Positions 35,881-44,378 of a stretch of 63,952 nt of DNA are shown piece by piece. Position 1 is the stretch's first letter; each line of letters opens with the position of its first letter. Location of the stretch: positions 1 through 63,952 of the forward strand of contig DDPE01000034.1 in assembly GCA_002342035.1 (NCBI GenBank). Direction: 5' to 3'. The position numbers and the translations under genes were made by a program. This DNA comes from Asticcacaulis sp. UBA2476. GTDB taxonomy: Bacteria; Pseudomonadota; Alphaproteobacteria; Caulobacterales; Caulobacteraceae. The notes beneath the pieces were generated by a model. The model worked only from the letters and a program-made list of their open reading frames with translations, made no database searches and was not told the origin of the DNA.

Positions 35881-36883
35881 GGCGACCTCCCGCTACGGAT
35901 TTCACATTGCCAGTCGGGCGGACGTCATTGCGTTCGATCCGCACGATACTCTGAACCTTCCCGCCAAGACGCAGCTCGGCGGCGGCAAAGAGACGATCCA
36001 CGATGTAGTAAGATCCGCGCATCCGGTAATTGACGAGCTGGGCATCGCCGTGCTCGCCCACAACAAAGAGAGGTGGCGCCTCGCCCTGGGCTATCCCTTG
36101 CGGAAATTCGATATAGACTTTTGTGCCGTCATCGAAGACCCGTACCGGACGCCATGACGGGCTGTCGCCTTTGATGTCATAGCGAAATCGCAGATCTTCG
36201 AGCGTTATACCGGAAGCCACAGGCTTGGCTTGCTCGGCATAGGCTGCCTGCTCTTTCAGGGCAATCAACGTGCCTTGAGGGTAGCGCCATGAAATGGCAG
36301 CCATAGCCGTACCGGACGTGCTTTCCAGTGTGAGATGATAGGTACGCCTATCGGTCGTAATAATCAGATTGGTTTTCAGCCCTGTCACATAGGGCTTTAC
36401 CAATACATGCACCTGTGTCGTTTCACCGGCACCGCTTTTGGTATCGCCAATAACCCATCGCGCCGTGTCGCCAGCCGATATGGCGATAAGGTGCTCGCCC
36501 GGCTCTAATGCGATGTCGCTCACCTTTTCAGGCGCGGTGTAGAGACGATAAAGCGCCCCTTCCATATAAGGATAGACCTGAATAGCATTGATATAGCTCT
36601 GAGTTTGCGGCTCCTGCAATGCGGCTTTGTTAGCGGCGAGCACACGTGCGGAAGGTGCCAGTGTGTTAATCTTCGTCACGTTCGGCACGGGAACCAACTG
36701 GCCAGGCATGGCAACCGGTACAGTCTGCTCAACAAACCTTACGGCAGCGGGCGGGTCAGGCACCTTTACGGCCTCGACAAAGCGAGCCGTATCATAGGCG
36801 ATGACCGGTAAGACCTGAGATGATGTGCAGGCGGTCAGGCCGATGACAGAAACTGACGCCAGTAAAATGACAGCGATACGCAT
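35873..36883 (-). CDS. trbG: TrbG/VirB9 conjugal transfer protein
   Basis: A 336-residue VirB9-type component of the outer-membrane core complex. The leader ends in a lipobox (VIGLTAC), so it is probably an outer-membrane lipoprotein, taking the role split elsewhere between VirB7 and VirB9. VirB9 blocks include GEHLIAISAGDTARWVIGD near residue 130 and the C-terminal domain with YIEFPQGIAQGEAPPLFVV. It lies between trbF (12 bp upstream) and trbI (8-nt overlap). Confidence 0.94.
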   Translation of the reverse strand: MRIAVILLASVSVIGLTACTSSQVLPVIAYDTARFVEAVKVPDPPAAVRFVEQTVPVAMPGQLVPVPNVTKINTLAPSARVLAANKAALQEPQTQSYINAIQVYPYMEGALYRLYTAPEKVSDIALEPGEHLIAISAGDTARWVIGDTKSGAGETTQVHVLVKPYVTGLKTNLIITTDRRTYHLTLESTSGTAMAAISWRYPQGTLIALKEQAAYAEQAKPVASGITLEDLRFRYDIKGDSPSWRPVRVFDDGTKVYIEFPQGIAQGEAPPLFVVGEHGDAQLVNYRMRGSYYIVDRLFAAAELRLGGKVQSIVRIERNDVRPTGNVKSVAGGRHD

Positions 36884-36895
36884 GAATAATCTCCT

Positions 36896-37696
36896 TTATT
36901 GCAGGGGTTGAGATTGAGGTTTTGCAGGCAGGACGGCATCTTCTGCCGCCGGTCGTGGTGACGCCTTCGTGGACGCATCGGTGGTTTGCGCAGCGATGCG
37001 CTCTGCGTCGGGCGCATAGTCCTGCGACCAGGCCATTTGATTGACGTACAGGCCGAGCGGATTTTTGCGCAAAGTCTCTTCGCGTGTGGGCGGCTTTTGA
37101 ACCACGCCAAGGATGGCGGTCCAGCGTTCCGTGCGGGTAAGAACGCCGTGAATGTAGGTCAGCTCATTCCACTTCACCTGAAACGACGTTTTAGATGCCC
37201 GTACCACGCTCGTGATGGACACGGTGACGCTACGTTCACCAACCCCGGCAAAGGGGTCGCGTTGCCGGGCCTGATCGTTGAGATACTGAGCCGCGCCTTG
37301 AGTGGTGAAGTCATAGGCTTCAAGCCAGTTCTCACGCACGAGCACGGGGTCAATTGACAGCGAACGCAGATTGGTAATGAAGCGCGCCATATACCATGAG
37401 ATTTGCGCATCGGATGGCTTATACGCCTCAGTCGCCGGTCCCAGGGCTTTGATGCTGCCGGAGCGGCTATCGACCTCGACGACATAGGGCGTTACCCGGC
37501 TCTGGGACGCCAGCCAGACCATGCCACCCGCCAGAACGAGGCTCACAGACAGGGCGCCATAAGCCAAAAGCCGCCAGTTTCTGGCCTGTGCCGCGGATGA
37601 ACCAATACGTTCATCCCAGACCTGAGCGGCTTTTTGATAAGGGGTAATGGGTTCAGGCGTTTGCCCATAACGTTGCAGACTGCGTTTAAACGACAT
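36896..37696 (-). CDS. trbF: TrbF/VirB8 conjugal transfer protein
   Basis: A 266-residue VirB8-like inner-membrane protein. The N-terminal FKRSLQRYGQTPEPITPYQKA block is typical of TrbF, a single transmembrane helix covers about residues 45-66 (AYGALSVSLVLAGGMVWLA), and the periplasmic NTF2-like domain follows (SWYMARFITNLRSLS, VSITSVVRASKTSFQVKW). It nucleates assembly of the mating channel. It lies 5 bp after trbL. Confidence 0.94.
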   Translation of the reverse strand: MSFKRSLQRYGQTPEPITPYQKAAQVWDERIGSSAAQARNWRLLAYGALSVSLVLAGGMVWLASQSRVTPYVVEVDSRSGSIKALGPATEAYKPSDAQISWYMARFITNLRSLSIDPVLVRENWLEAYDFTTQGAAQYLNDQARQRDPFAGVGERSVTVSITSVVRASKTSFQVKWNELTYIHGVLTRTERWTAILGVVQKPPTREETLRKNPLGLYVNQMAWSQDYAPDAERIAAQTTDASTKASPRPAAEDAVLPAKPQSQPLQ

Positions 37697-37701
37697 GATG
37701 T

Positions 37702-38973
37702 TTAGTCCTTCTGTGAGAGGTCGGGATTAGCGGACGCCATAGGGCGGTCGCCGGAAGCTATGACCGACTGAGCCATGTGCAGGTGCGCCCGCCGGCTTTG
37801 TTCTTCGCGCATATTCTGCGCCCATTGTGGCGGCGTTTGTTCGGTCTTCGACTGGCCTGGACCTGAGGCGGACTGCCTGGACGATGATCCATGAGGTTGG
37901 CCGCCGCCGGATGATGAATTGCCAGACGGCGCGGAGGCCGCAGGTGCAGGTGCGCCTCCGCCGGAGGGTCCACCACCGGGAGGGCTACCGGAAGGTGACG
38001 GTGATCCCGCACCTCCGGCCGAAGATCCCCCGCCGCTGACGGAACTGGCGGCCTTCATTGTGCCAAGAGCTGAACCACCCATGCGGGCGATACTGGCAAC
38101 AGCGCCACCAGCCAGCATTCCGGCACCGACCGCGGCTCCAACGGTGCCCACTGCCGCACCGGCTCCCAGTTGCGGCGCGCCGGACACAAGCCCTGAGGCG
38201 ATGCCGGGGCCAAAAATACCGAGACCCAGAAGCGTCAGGGAGGCCAGAACCAGAGACATAGCCTGATTGATGTCAGGTTCCTGACCGTTCAGGGCGGTGA
38301 TAAACTGACCAAAGAAACTGGAACCTATGCCGACAATCACGGCCAGAACCATGACTTTGATACCTGAGGTGATGACATTGCCCAGAACCCGCTCGGCCAG
38401 AAAAGCGGTTTTGTTCCAGAAGGCAAAGGGCACAAGGACAAAGCCGGCAAGCGTTGTGAGCTTGAATTCCAGCACCGTGATAAAAAGCTGAATGGCCAGA
38501 ATGAAAAAGGACAGCAGGACAAGCAGCCACGCCACCAGCAGGATCACAATGGTGAGAAAGTTGCCGATAAAACCGGATAGAGTAACGAGGTCTGAGGCCT
38601 GCACGAGCAATGGATGTGCCGCTTCAAACCCTATCCCCGCCAGCTTGCCCGGCTTGAGCAGATCCGCGGCCGTCAGAGTATTTGCACTGGCCTGAAGTCC
38701 CATCCCCACAAAGGACTGAAAGATCAGGGTGGCCAGCATGTTAAAGTTGTTGAGGATGAAGGCGAATGCCCCCACATAGAGCACCTTTTTGATAAGGCGA
38801 GACATGACATTGGCCTCGCCATCCAGCGCCCAGAACAGAGCCGCCAGCGTCACGTCTATAGCGATCAGTGTGCTCGACAAGTGACCGACATCGCCTCTGA
38901 GCAGCCCAAATCCGCTGTCGATATAGGCGATAAAGGTGCTCATAAAGCTGTCGATGATATTGAGGTCGTTCAT
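37702..38973 (-). CDS. trbL: TrbL/VirB6 conjugal transfer protein
   Basis: A polytopic inner-membrane protein of about 423 residues. I take the ATG at 38973 (MNDLNII); the frame extends upstream to a TTG that lacks a ribosome site. Several hydrophobic segments occupy residues 25-260, and the last 120 residues are a low-complexity Gly/Ser/Pro-rich tail (GGGSSAGGAGSPSPSGS), typical of TrbL. It forms part of the inner-membrane channel. No trbK gene fits between it and trbJ. Confidence 0.94.
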   Translation of the reverse strand: MNDLNIIDSFMSTFIAYIDSGFGLLRGDVGHLSSTLIAIDVTLAALFWALDGEANVMSRLIKKVLYVGAFAFILNNFNMLATLIFQSFVGMGLQASANTLTAADLLKPGKLAGIGFEAAHPLLVQASDLVTLSGFIGNFLTIVILLVAWLLVLLSFFILAIQLFITVLEFKLTTLAGFVLVPFAFWNKTAFLAERVLGNVITSGIKVMVLAVIVGIGSSFFGQFITALNGQEPDINQAMSLVLASLTLLGLGIFGPGIASGLVSGAPQLGAGAAVGTVGAAVGAGMLAGGAVASIARMGGSALGTMKAASSVSGGGSSAGGAGSPSPSGSPPGGGPSGGGAPAPAASAPSGNSSSGGGQPHGSSSRQSASGPGQSKTEQTPPQWAQNMREEQSRRAHLHMAQSVIASGDRPMASANPDLSQKD

Positions 38974-39021
38974 GTCATATCTCGCCGAAGGAATGATCAA
39001 ACCGCGCTCTCGGAAACCCGG

Positions 39022-39747
39022 TTACTGTGGCGTGTAGGCTTTGCCGGTGCCGAGGAATTTGGTCGTCATGGCTTTGGACACGGCTTCAGCCTCCGCCTTG
39101 CGGGCCTGATCAATCGCGTCGGCGCGGTACTGCGCCGTCAGCAGGGTCTGAATTTGCATTTGCTGTTTGACGGTCAGCGCCAGCAACTGATTGGTGGCCT
39201 GCTGTGCTTCAAGGTCGCCCCCGCTGGCTTCGGAAGCCCGCACCAGAGTGTTCAGAGTGTCGGCGTCGCTTTGGAGGGCTTCATTGACGCGCGCCTGAAC
39301 CAGAAGGGTTTGCTGGTACGCGCTCATGGCGCTCGACCAGCGGGTCTGGGCCGAACCTAACAGAGTACTGATTTTTATGTTGCCGCCGTAAGTTCCCGGA
39401 AACTGTGATTTGAGCGCCTGTTCAGTCTCACCCAGCGTAAAGGCAATGCCCTTAGCAGTTTTCATCAAATCGCTGATGGCGGCGATATCGGCATTGAGCC
39501 TGGCCAGCTCGCTGATATCGAGCTTCTTCAGGTGTTTGGCCATGTTTTGCAGCATGACCGCCTCATTCTGAAGCGCTTTGATCTGGTTGTTGATCTGTTG
39601 CAAGGCGCGGGTCGCCGACAGCACGTTCTGAATATAGTTGGCTGGATCATACACGGCGACCTGCGCGACCGCCGGTGTCAGACCAGTGCTGAAAGTCGCG
39701 GCAATAGTCATGACGACAATGGCGGCGTGAATGGATTTATGGTTCAT
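39022..39747 (-). CDS. trbJ: TrbJ/VirB5 conjugal transfer protein
   Basis: A 241-residue periplasmic protein, the VirB5-type minor pilus component. A Sec leader ends TPAVAQV (about residue 29). The mature N-terminus YDPANYIQNVLSATRALQQINNQ followed by a long coiled coil is the TrbJ signature. A 101-bp gap without a gene separates it from trbE. Confidence 0.93.
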   Translation of the reverse strand: MNHKSIHAAIVVMTIAATFSTGLTPAVAQVAVYDPANYIQNVLSATRALQQINNQIKALQNEAVMLQNMAKHLKKLDISELARLNADIAAISDLMKTAKGIAFTLGETEQALKSQFPGTYGGNIKISTLLGSAQTRWSSAMSAYQQTLLVQARVNEALQSDADTLNTLVRASEASGGDLEAQQATNQLLALTVKQQMQIQTLLTAQYRADAIDQARKAEAEAVSKAMTTKFLGTGKAYTPQ

Positions 39748-39848
39748 GGATAGTGCTCCTGATTTTGGACAAGGGGATGGCGTGGACTGTTTGCAGACAG
39801 TCCGGTGATCCTGGTTGAAGTTGGTGGTTGGGTTCAGGCCTTACAGCC

Positions 39849-42311
39849 TCAGGTTCGCAGGCGATCCCGGCGTTTCGGTGGGGCAGAGGTTAAGAGGTCA
39901 GCGGCCCAGTTCAGGCCTTTGTGTTTGAGCCAGCCTTGCGCAAAATCGGCCCCACAGTCCTCAGTAAGATCGCGGTCGATCACTGCCTGATCATCAGGCG
40001 ACGAGGCAGCACAAAAGGCCAGCGCTACGGGGCCAAGATTTAGCTCAAACAGACGATTACCCCGGCGCGATTGCAGGTAATACTGCCGCTTCGGAATGGC
40101 CCGTGCGATCAGTTCAACCTGCCGGTCATTGAGACCGAGGTGCTCATAGGCCGCGCGTGACTGAGGTTCGATGGCGCGCTCATTAGGCAGGAACAGGCGT
40201 TGCGGGCAGGATTCGATAATGCTGGGCGCAATTGTGCTGTCGGCAATATCCGCCAGCGACTGCGTGGCGAATATGACGCTGACATTCTTTTTCCGCAAAA
40301 CCTTCAGCCATTCGCGGATGCGCGCGGCAAACAGCGGATTATCAAGAAACACCCAGGCCTCATCCAGCATAAGGAGTGTGGGGCGACCGTCAAAACGTTC
40401 CTCCAGCCGGTGAAACAGGTAGGTCAGGACCGGCATAACTAACCCGGCCTCGCCCATCAGGTCTTCCGTCTCGAAACAGACGACAGAGGCCAGATCAAGA
40501 TCGTTCTCTTCAGCATCAAGGCAATGACCGTATGCGCCTTCAAGGGTATAGGGGCGAAGGGCCGATTTGAGATCATTGGACGACAAAAGCACGCTGAGAC
40601 CTGTAAGGGTGCGCTGCGTCTCCGGGGCATGGCTCAGGCTGTTCAGTGCCGACCACAGGACTTCTTTTATATCTGGTGTGACGATCACCTGCTCATGACT
40701 GAGGATCAGGATCAGCCATTCCAGAGCCCATGTCCGTTCAGAGAGATCGTCGATGCGACGGAGTGGCTGAAACGCCAGTTGCGCCTTACGTCCCAGGACA
40801 TGATGCTGACCGCCCATGGCCAGTGTCGCGGCCCTGGCTGAACCACCCTTGTCGAAAACGAACGCTTGCGCATTTTGATACCGCTGGAACTGCAACGCCA
40901 GAAATGACAGCAGCACAGACTTACCGGCACCCGTAGGACCAAGGATCAGCATGTGGCCGACATCACCAACGTGGGTCGATAAGCGAAATGGTGTCGCCCC
41001 TGAACTGAGGGCATAGAGTAAGGGCGGACCGCCCAGATGCGCATTGTTTTCCGGCCCGGCCCATACCGCAGACAATGGCATGAGGTGAACGAGGTTTAGC
41101 GAGTGCACAAGTGGCTGTCGTACATTGGCGTAGACATGACCGGGCAGAGAACCAAGCCAGGCTTCCACTGCGTTGAGGGTCTCTTTAATGGTGGTGAGAC
41201 CCAGACCGTTGATAACCTGCTCGGCGCGGCGTAGTTTCTCATCCGCCTTGCGCTTATCCGCATCCATCACGGTAATGGTGGTTGTCAGATAGCCAAAACT
41301 GACATGATCGCCGCCTAAAGCCTGAAGGGCCTGATCACTATCGGCCACCTTGTTGTCGGCATCGCTATCGGTGAGTTGGGTCGCTTCATTATAGATGACT
41401 TCACGCAAGAGTGCGGTGATCGACTTACGTTTGGAAAACCACTGGCGACGAATTTTAGTCAGAGTCTTTGTCGCCTCAGCCTTGTCGAGCGCGATAAAAC
41501 GGCTGGTCCAGCGATACCCCATGTCCTGATGATTTAGGCTGTCGAGGAGACCCGGATGGGTATGGTTCGGGAACCCCAGAACCGTCAGAGTGCGGATATG
41601 CTGGTCACCCAGCATGGGTTCCAGTCCACCATAAAGCGGGGTATCGACAAGGATCGCATCCAGATACATCGCAGTATCAGGAACTTTTACGGCATGAGCT
41701 TTTGTCGAAATCGTGCCGTGCAGATAAGACAAGGTTTGCGCGTCATCCAGCGCTTCGATGTGCGGCATGAAGCTGGCGAACATATCCAGGGCGCTGTCCG
41801 TCCGGGCTACAAAGGCCTGAAGCTCCTGGCGCCAGTTGCGCTTTTGCGTTCCCTTTTCACCGTTCTGCATATCCATATCGGACGTTTCAAGCAGAGCCTG
41901 TCCCGCGCCGGCCGACAAGTCGGCTGGCGGCATGAAGACAAGCGTCAGATAATAGCGTGTCTCAAAATGCTGATCCCTTTGCCCCGCAAACGTCGCACGG
42001 CGTTCCTCATCGACCAGACGTGCGACGCCCGCCTCAGGCCCGGTTTGCGGATATTCAAGCGCCTCTGTCCTGTGGGCCTCAAAGAACAATGCCCAGCCAC
42101 TGCCAAAACGGCGCAGAATATTGTTGGCACGCGCGCATGTGCTTACCAGTTCAGCCTGTGTCGCACTCTCTAAATCAGGGCCCTGATAGCGTAAGGTGCG
42201 CTGGAAACTCCCATCCTTATTCATGACGACGCCGGGTGCTACCATAGCCGCCCATGGCAGATGATCAGCGAGGCCATCAGAGGTTTTACGATATTGGCGA
42301 ATATTCAGCAT
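39849..42311 (-). CDS. trbE: TrbE/VirB4 conjugal transfer ATPase
   Basis: An 820-residue VirB4-class ATPase that powers pilus assembly and substrate translocation. The N-terminal domain begins IRQYRKTSDGLADHLPWAAMV; the ATPase domain has Walker A GPTGAGKSVLLSF near residue 453 and Walker B LLMLDEAWVFL near residue 650, followed by FATQSLADIADS. Length is normal for the family. Its start overlaps trbD by 7 nt. Confidence 0.96.
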   Translation of the reverse strand: MLNIRQYRKTSDGLADHLPWAAMVAPGVVMNKDGSFQRTLRYQGPDLESATQAELVSTCARANNILRRFGSGWALFFEAHRTEALEYPQTGPEAGVARLVDEERRATFAGQRDQHFETRYYLTLVFMPPADLSAGAGQALLETSDMDMQNGEKGTQKRNWRQELQAFVARTDSALDMFASFMPHIEALDDAQTLSYLHGTISTKAHAVKVPDTAMYLDAILVDTPLYGGLEPMLGDQHIRTLTVLGFPNHTHPGLLDSLNHQDMGYRWTSRFIALDKAEATKTLTKIRRQWFSKRKSITALLREVIYNEATQLTDSDADNKVADSDQALQALGGDHVSFGYLTTTITVMDADKRKADEKLRRAEQVINGLGLTTIKETLNAVEAWLGSLPGHVYANVRQPLVHSLNLVHLMPLSAVWAGPENNAHLGGPPLLYALSSGATPFRLSTHVGDVGHMLILGPTGAGKSVLLSFLALQFQRYQNAQAFVFDKGGSARAATLAMGGQHHVLGRKAQLAFQPLRRIDDLSERTWALEWLILILSHEQVIVTPDIKEVLWSALNSLSHAPETQRTLTGLSVLLSSNDLKSALRPYTLEGAYGHCLDAEENDLDLASVVCFETEDLMGEAGLVMPVLTYLFHRLEERFDGRPTLLMLDEAWVFLDNPLFAARIREWLKVLRKKNVSVIFATQSLADIADSTIAPSIIESCPQRLFLPNERAIEPQSRAAYEHLGLNDRQVELIARAIPKRQYYLQSRRGNRLFELNLGPVALAFCAASSPDDQAVIDRDLTEDCGADFAQGWLKHKGLNWAADLLTSAPPKRRDRLRT

Positions 42312-42568
42312 GTCAGATACGCTTTCTGCCGAAGATGTCTCATCAGCACAGTCAGGAAATCAGGATCATGTTTTGCAGCGAAAACGGCGAGGGAATGCCC
42401 GACCATCCAGAAGATGAGGCCAGCCACCCACATCTGAAGCCCCAGCCCTAAAGCGGCGGCCACGGTGCCATTGATAATGGCTAAGGACCGTGGCGCACCG
42501 CCAAGAAGCAGGGCGTGCGTCAGGGACTGGTGCAATGGCACGTTATACCCTTCCACAGGCCCGGCCAT
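42305..42568 (-). CDS. trbD: TrbD/VirB3 conjugal transfer protein
   Basis: An 87-residue VirB3-type protein. It has the family start (GYNVPLHQSLTHALLLGGAPR) and one long hydrophobic segment (about residues 28-62) that anchors it in the inner membrane. It is squeezed between trbC and trbE with overlaps on both sides, indicating translational coupling. Confidence 0.94.
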   Translation of the reverse strand: MAGPVEGYNVPLHQSLTHALLLGGAPRSLAIINGTVAAALGLGLQMWVAGLIFWMVGHSLAVFAAKHDPDFLTVLMRHLRQKAYLTC

Positions 42569-42903
42569 CAGATGAGCGCTCCGCCGCCGAACGAAAAGAA
42601 GGTCAGGAAGAACGACGATGCGGCAAAGGCGATACTAAGACCGAAGACGATCTGGATCAGACGTCTGAAACCGCCGGACGTTTCGCCAAACGCCAGGGTC
42701 AGACCGGTCACGATGATAACCATCACAGCGACAATCTTGGCCACGGGTCCCTGCACGCTATCGAGAATTTGCTGCAAGGGCGCTTCCCACGGCATACCCG
42801 AACCTGCGGCCTGCGCGGCACCGGCAAGGGCGACGATCATCAGGGGCATCAGCAGCGAAGCCCTGGATGTAAGGGGGTGAGCGATAGTTTTGGTGTCACG
42901 CAT
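42568..42903 (-). CDS. trbC: TrbC/VirB2 pilin
   Basis: The prepilin of the conjugative pilus, 111 residues from the ATG at 42903, which has a strong AAGGAGA ribosome site; a longer frame upstream to 42954 lacks one. A cleavable leader ends near AQAAGSG, and two hydrophobic helices (VAKIVAVMVIIVTGLTLAFG and IQIVFGLSIAFAASSFFLTF) flank a short cytoplasmic turn, as in TrbC/VirB2 pilins. Confidence 0.94.
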   Translation of the reverse strand: MRDTKTIAHPLTSRASLLMPLMIVALAGAAQAAGSGMPWEAPLQQILDSVQGPVAKIVAVMVIIVTGLTLAFGETSGGFRRLIQIVFGLSIAFAASSFFLTFFSFGGGALI

Positions 42904-42954
42904 ATTAAAGTCTCCTTCAATGGAATTGTTAAGGTTGGCTGGAATCCTCGCCAC

Positions 42955-43932
42955 TCAGGTGAGTGATCGAAGCTGGTAGTCGCCGGCTGAATCGAGGCCG
43001 TTAATTTCGGCAATGTCTTCGATACGGCGCGGCATTTGGGTGAAGCTGTTTTCGCCGCAGATGAAGACGATCAGATCTATGGCTTCGGCGATCATCGGGC
43101 GCGGCACATGGACGACCGCTTCCTGAACAAGCTGTTCAAGACGATAGAGCGCGCCCTTGGCAGAATTGGCATGTAGGGTAGCAATGCCCCCCGGATGACC
43201 GGTGTTCCACGCCTTTAGCATGTCGAGCGCTTCGGCTCCCCTGACCTCGCCGACAATGATGCGATCAGGCCGGAGTCTTAAGGTTGAACGCACCAGATCG
43301 GCCAGGGTTACAAAGCCCGGGCGGGTTCGCAGGGCCACAACATCCTTTGCCGCACATTTCAGTTCGCGGGTGTCCTCGATGAGGATGACACGCTCATCTC
43401 TCTCGGCGACCTCAGCCAGCAGAGCGTTGGTCAGGGTCGTCTTGCCTGAACTCGTACCGCCCGCCACAAGAATATTACGACGATCTGATATAGCCTGACG
43501 CAGCATCCGGGCCTGTTGCGATGTCATGATCTGATCGGCCACATAATCACCCAGCCCGTAGAGGCGGTGAGCGGACTTACGGATCGAGAAACAGGGGCCG
43601 GCCACGACAGGCGGCAACAGACCTTCAAACCGCTCACCGCTAACACAGTCAACCGTACCTGGCAGTTCAGCACTGACAATCGGGCTATCGGCATGAACTT
43701 CGGCGCGGATATGACTGGCCACCAGACGGATGACACGTTCGATATCAACCGCCGGCATAATGACGCCGGTGTTGATACGTCCTTCACCTGCAAGGTCGAG
43801 CCGAACTGAGCCGTCGGGATTGACCATGATCTCGCGAACTCGCGGATCGGTCAGGGCCTGTGCCAATCCCTCCCCCATAGCGGTATGCAGCATGGTGCGA
43901 AGGCGTAAGCCTGAAACGGAAGCCTGGGTCAT
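42955..43932 (-). CDS. trbB: TrbB/VirB11 conjugal transfer ATPase
   Basis: A 325-residue hexameric traffic ATPase. The start at 43932 is fixed by the ATGA overlap with the upstream RHH gene and a GGGAGAG ribosome site. Motifs: REIMVNPDGSVRLD near residue 31, Walker A GGTSSGKTTLTNALL near residue 155, the Asp box VILIEDTRELKC near residue 180, Walker B-like RIIVGEVRGAEALDML near residue 217, and GHPGGIATLHANSA near residue 237. Confidence 0.96.
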   Translation of the reverse strand: MTQASVSGLRLRTMLHTAMGEGLAQALTDPRVREIMVNPDGSVRLDLAGEGRINTGVIMPAVDIERVIRLVASHIRAEVHADSPIVSAELPGTVDCVSGERFEGLLPPVVAGPCFSIRKSAHRLYGLGDYVADQIMTSQQARMLRQAISDRRNILVAGGTSSGKTTLTNALLAEVAERDERVILIEDTRELKCAAKDVVALRTRPGFVTLADLVRSTLRLRPDRIIVGEVRGAEALDMLKAWNTGHPGGIATLHANSAKGALYRLEQLVQEAVVHVPRPMIAEAIDLIVFICGENSFTQMPRRIEDIAEINGLDSAGDYQLRSLT

Positions 43933-44366
43933 TGCCCGCTCTCCCCGTCCTGAATTGGGGATTGCCTTTGTTCCGCAGCTTCCCTTGTTTCCGCCAGTAT
44001 GCGGCAACCTCCGGCCATCTGGCGGCCGACCTGATCAATGAACTTGCTAAAGCGATCATGACCTACGGCACGCGCTACCTTATCCGGTTCAGGCATCTGA
44101 GCCGTCACCGTAAGCTGATAGCGGACAAACAGGGCCAGAGTTTCCAGCACCACTTGAACATCGCGCTCGATGCGCTCAAGTTGACGCGATTGACGATCAA
44201 AGCGGATTTTAAGGCTTTCATCGACAGATTGTGCTGCCCGGCGATTGAGATATTGCCGCAGGGCATCAGCGATAATGGCTGACTTGGACGTGCCGGGCTT
44301 TTCAGCTAGGGCCTCAAGCCGCTCAGAAAGGGCATCATCGAGATAGAGGTTATGACGGGGTTTCAT
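43929..44366 (-). CDS. Ribbon-helix-helix (CopG-like) protein of the conjugation operon
   Basis: A 145-residue protein whose first 45 residues form a ribbon-helix-helix DNA-binding fold (RHNLYLDDALSERLEALAEKPGTSKSAIIADALRQYL). The remaining 100 residues are helical and coiled-coil-like. It sits between traG and trbB, as in related elements, and overlaps trbB by 4 nt. It may regulate transfer or be an auxiliary relaxosome protein. Confidence 0.88.
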   Translation of the reverse strand: MKPRHNLYLDDALSERLEALAEKPGTSKSAIIADALRQYLNRRAAQSVDESLKIRFDRQSRQLERIERDVQVVLETLALFVRYQLTVTAQMPEPDKVARAVGHDRFSKFIDQVGRQMAGGCRILAETREAAEQRQSPIQDGESGQ

Positions 44367-44378
44367 GGACTGTGATCC

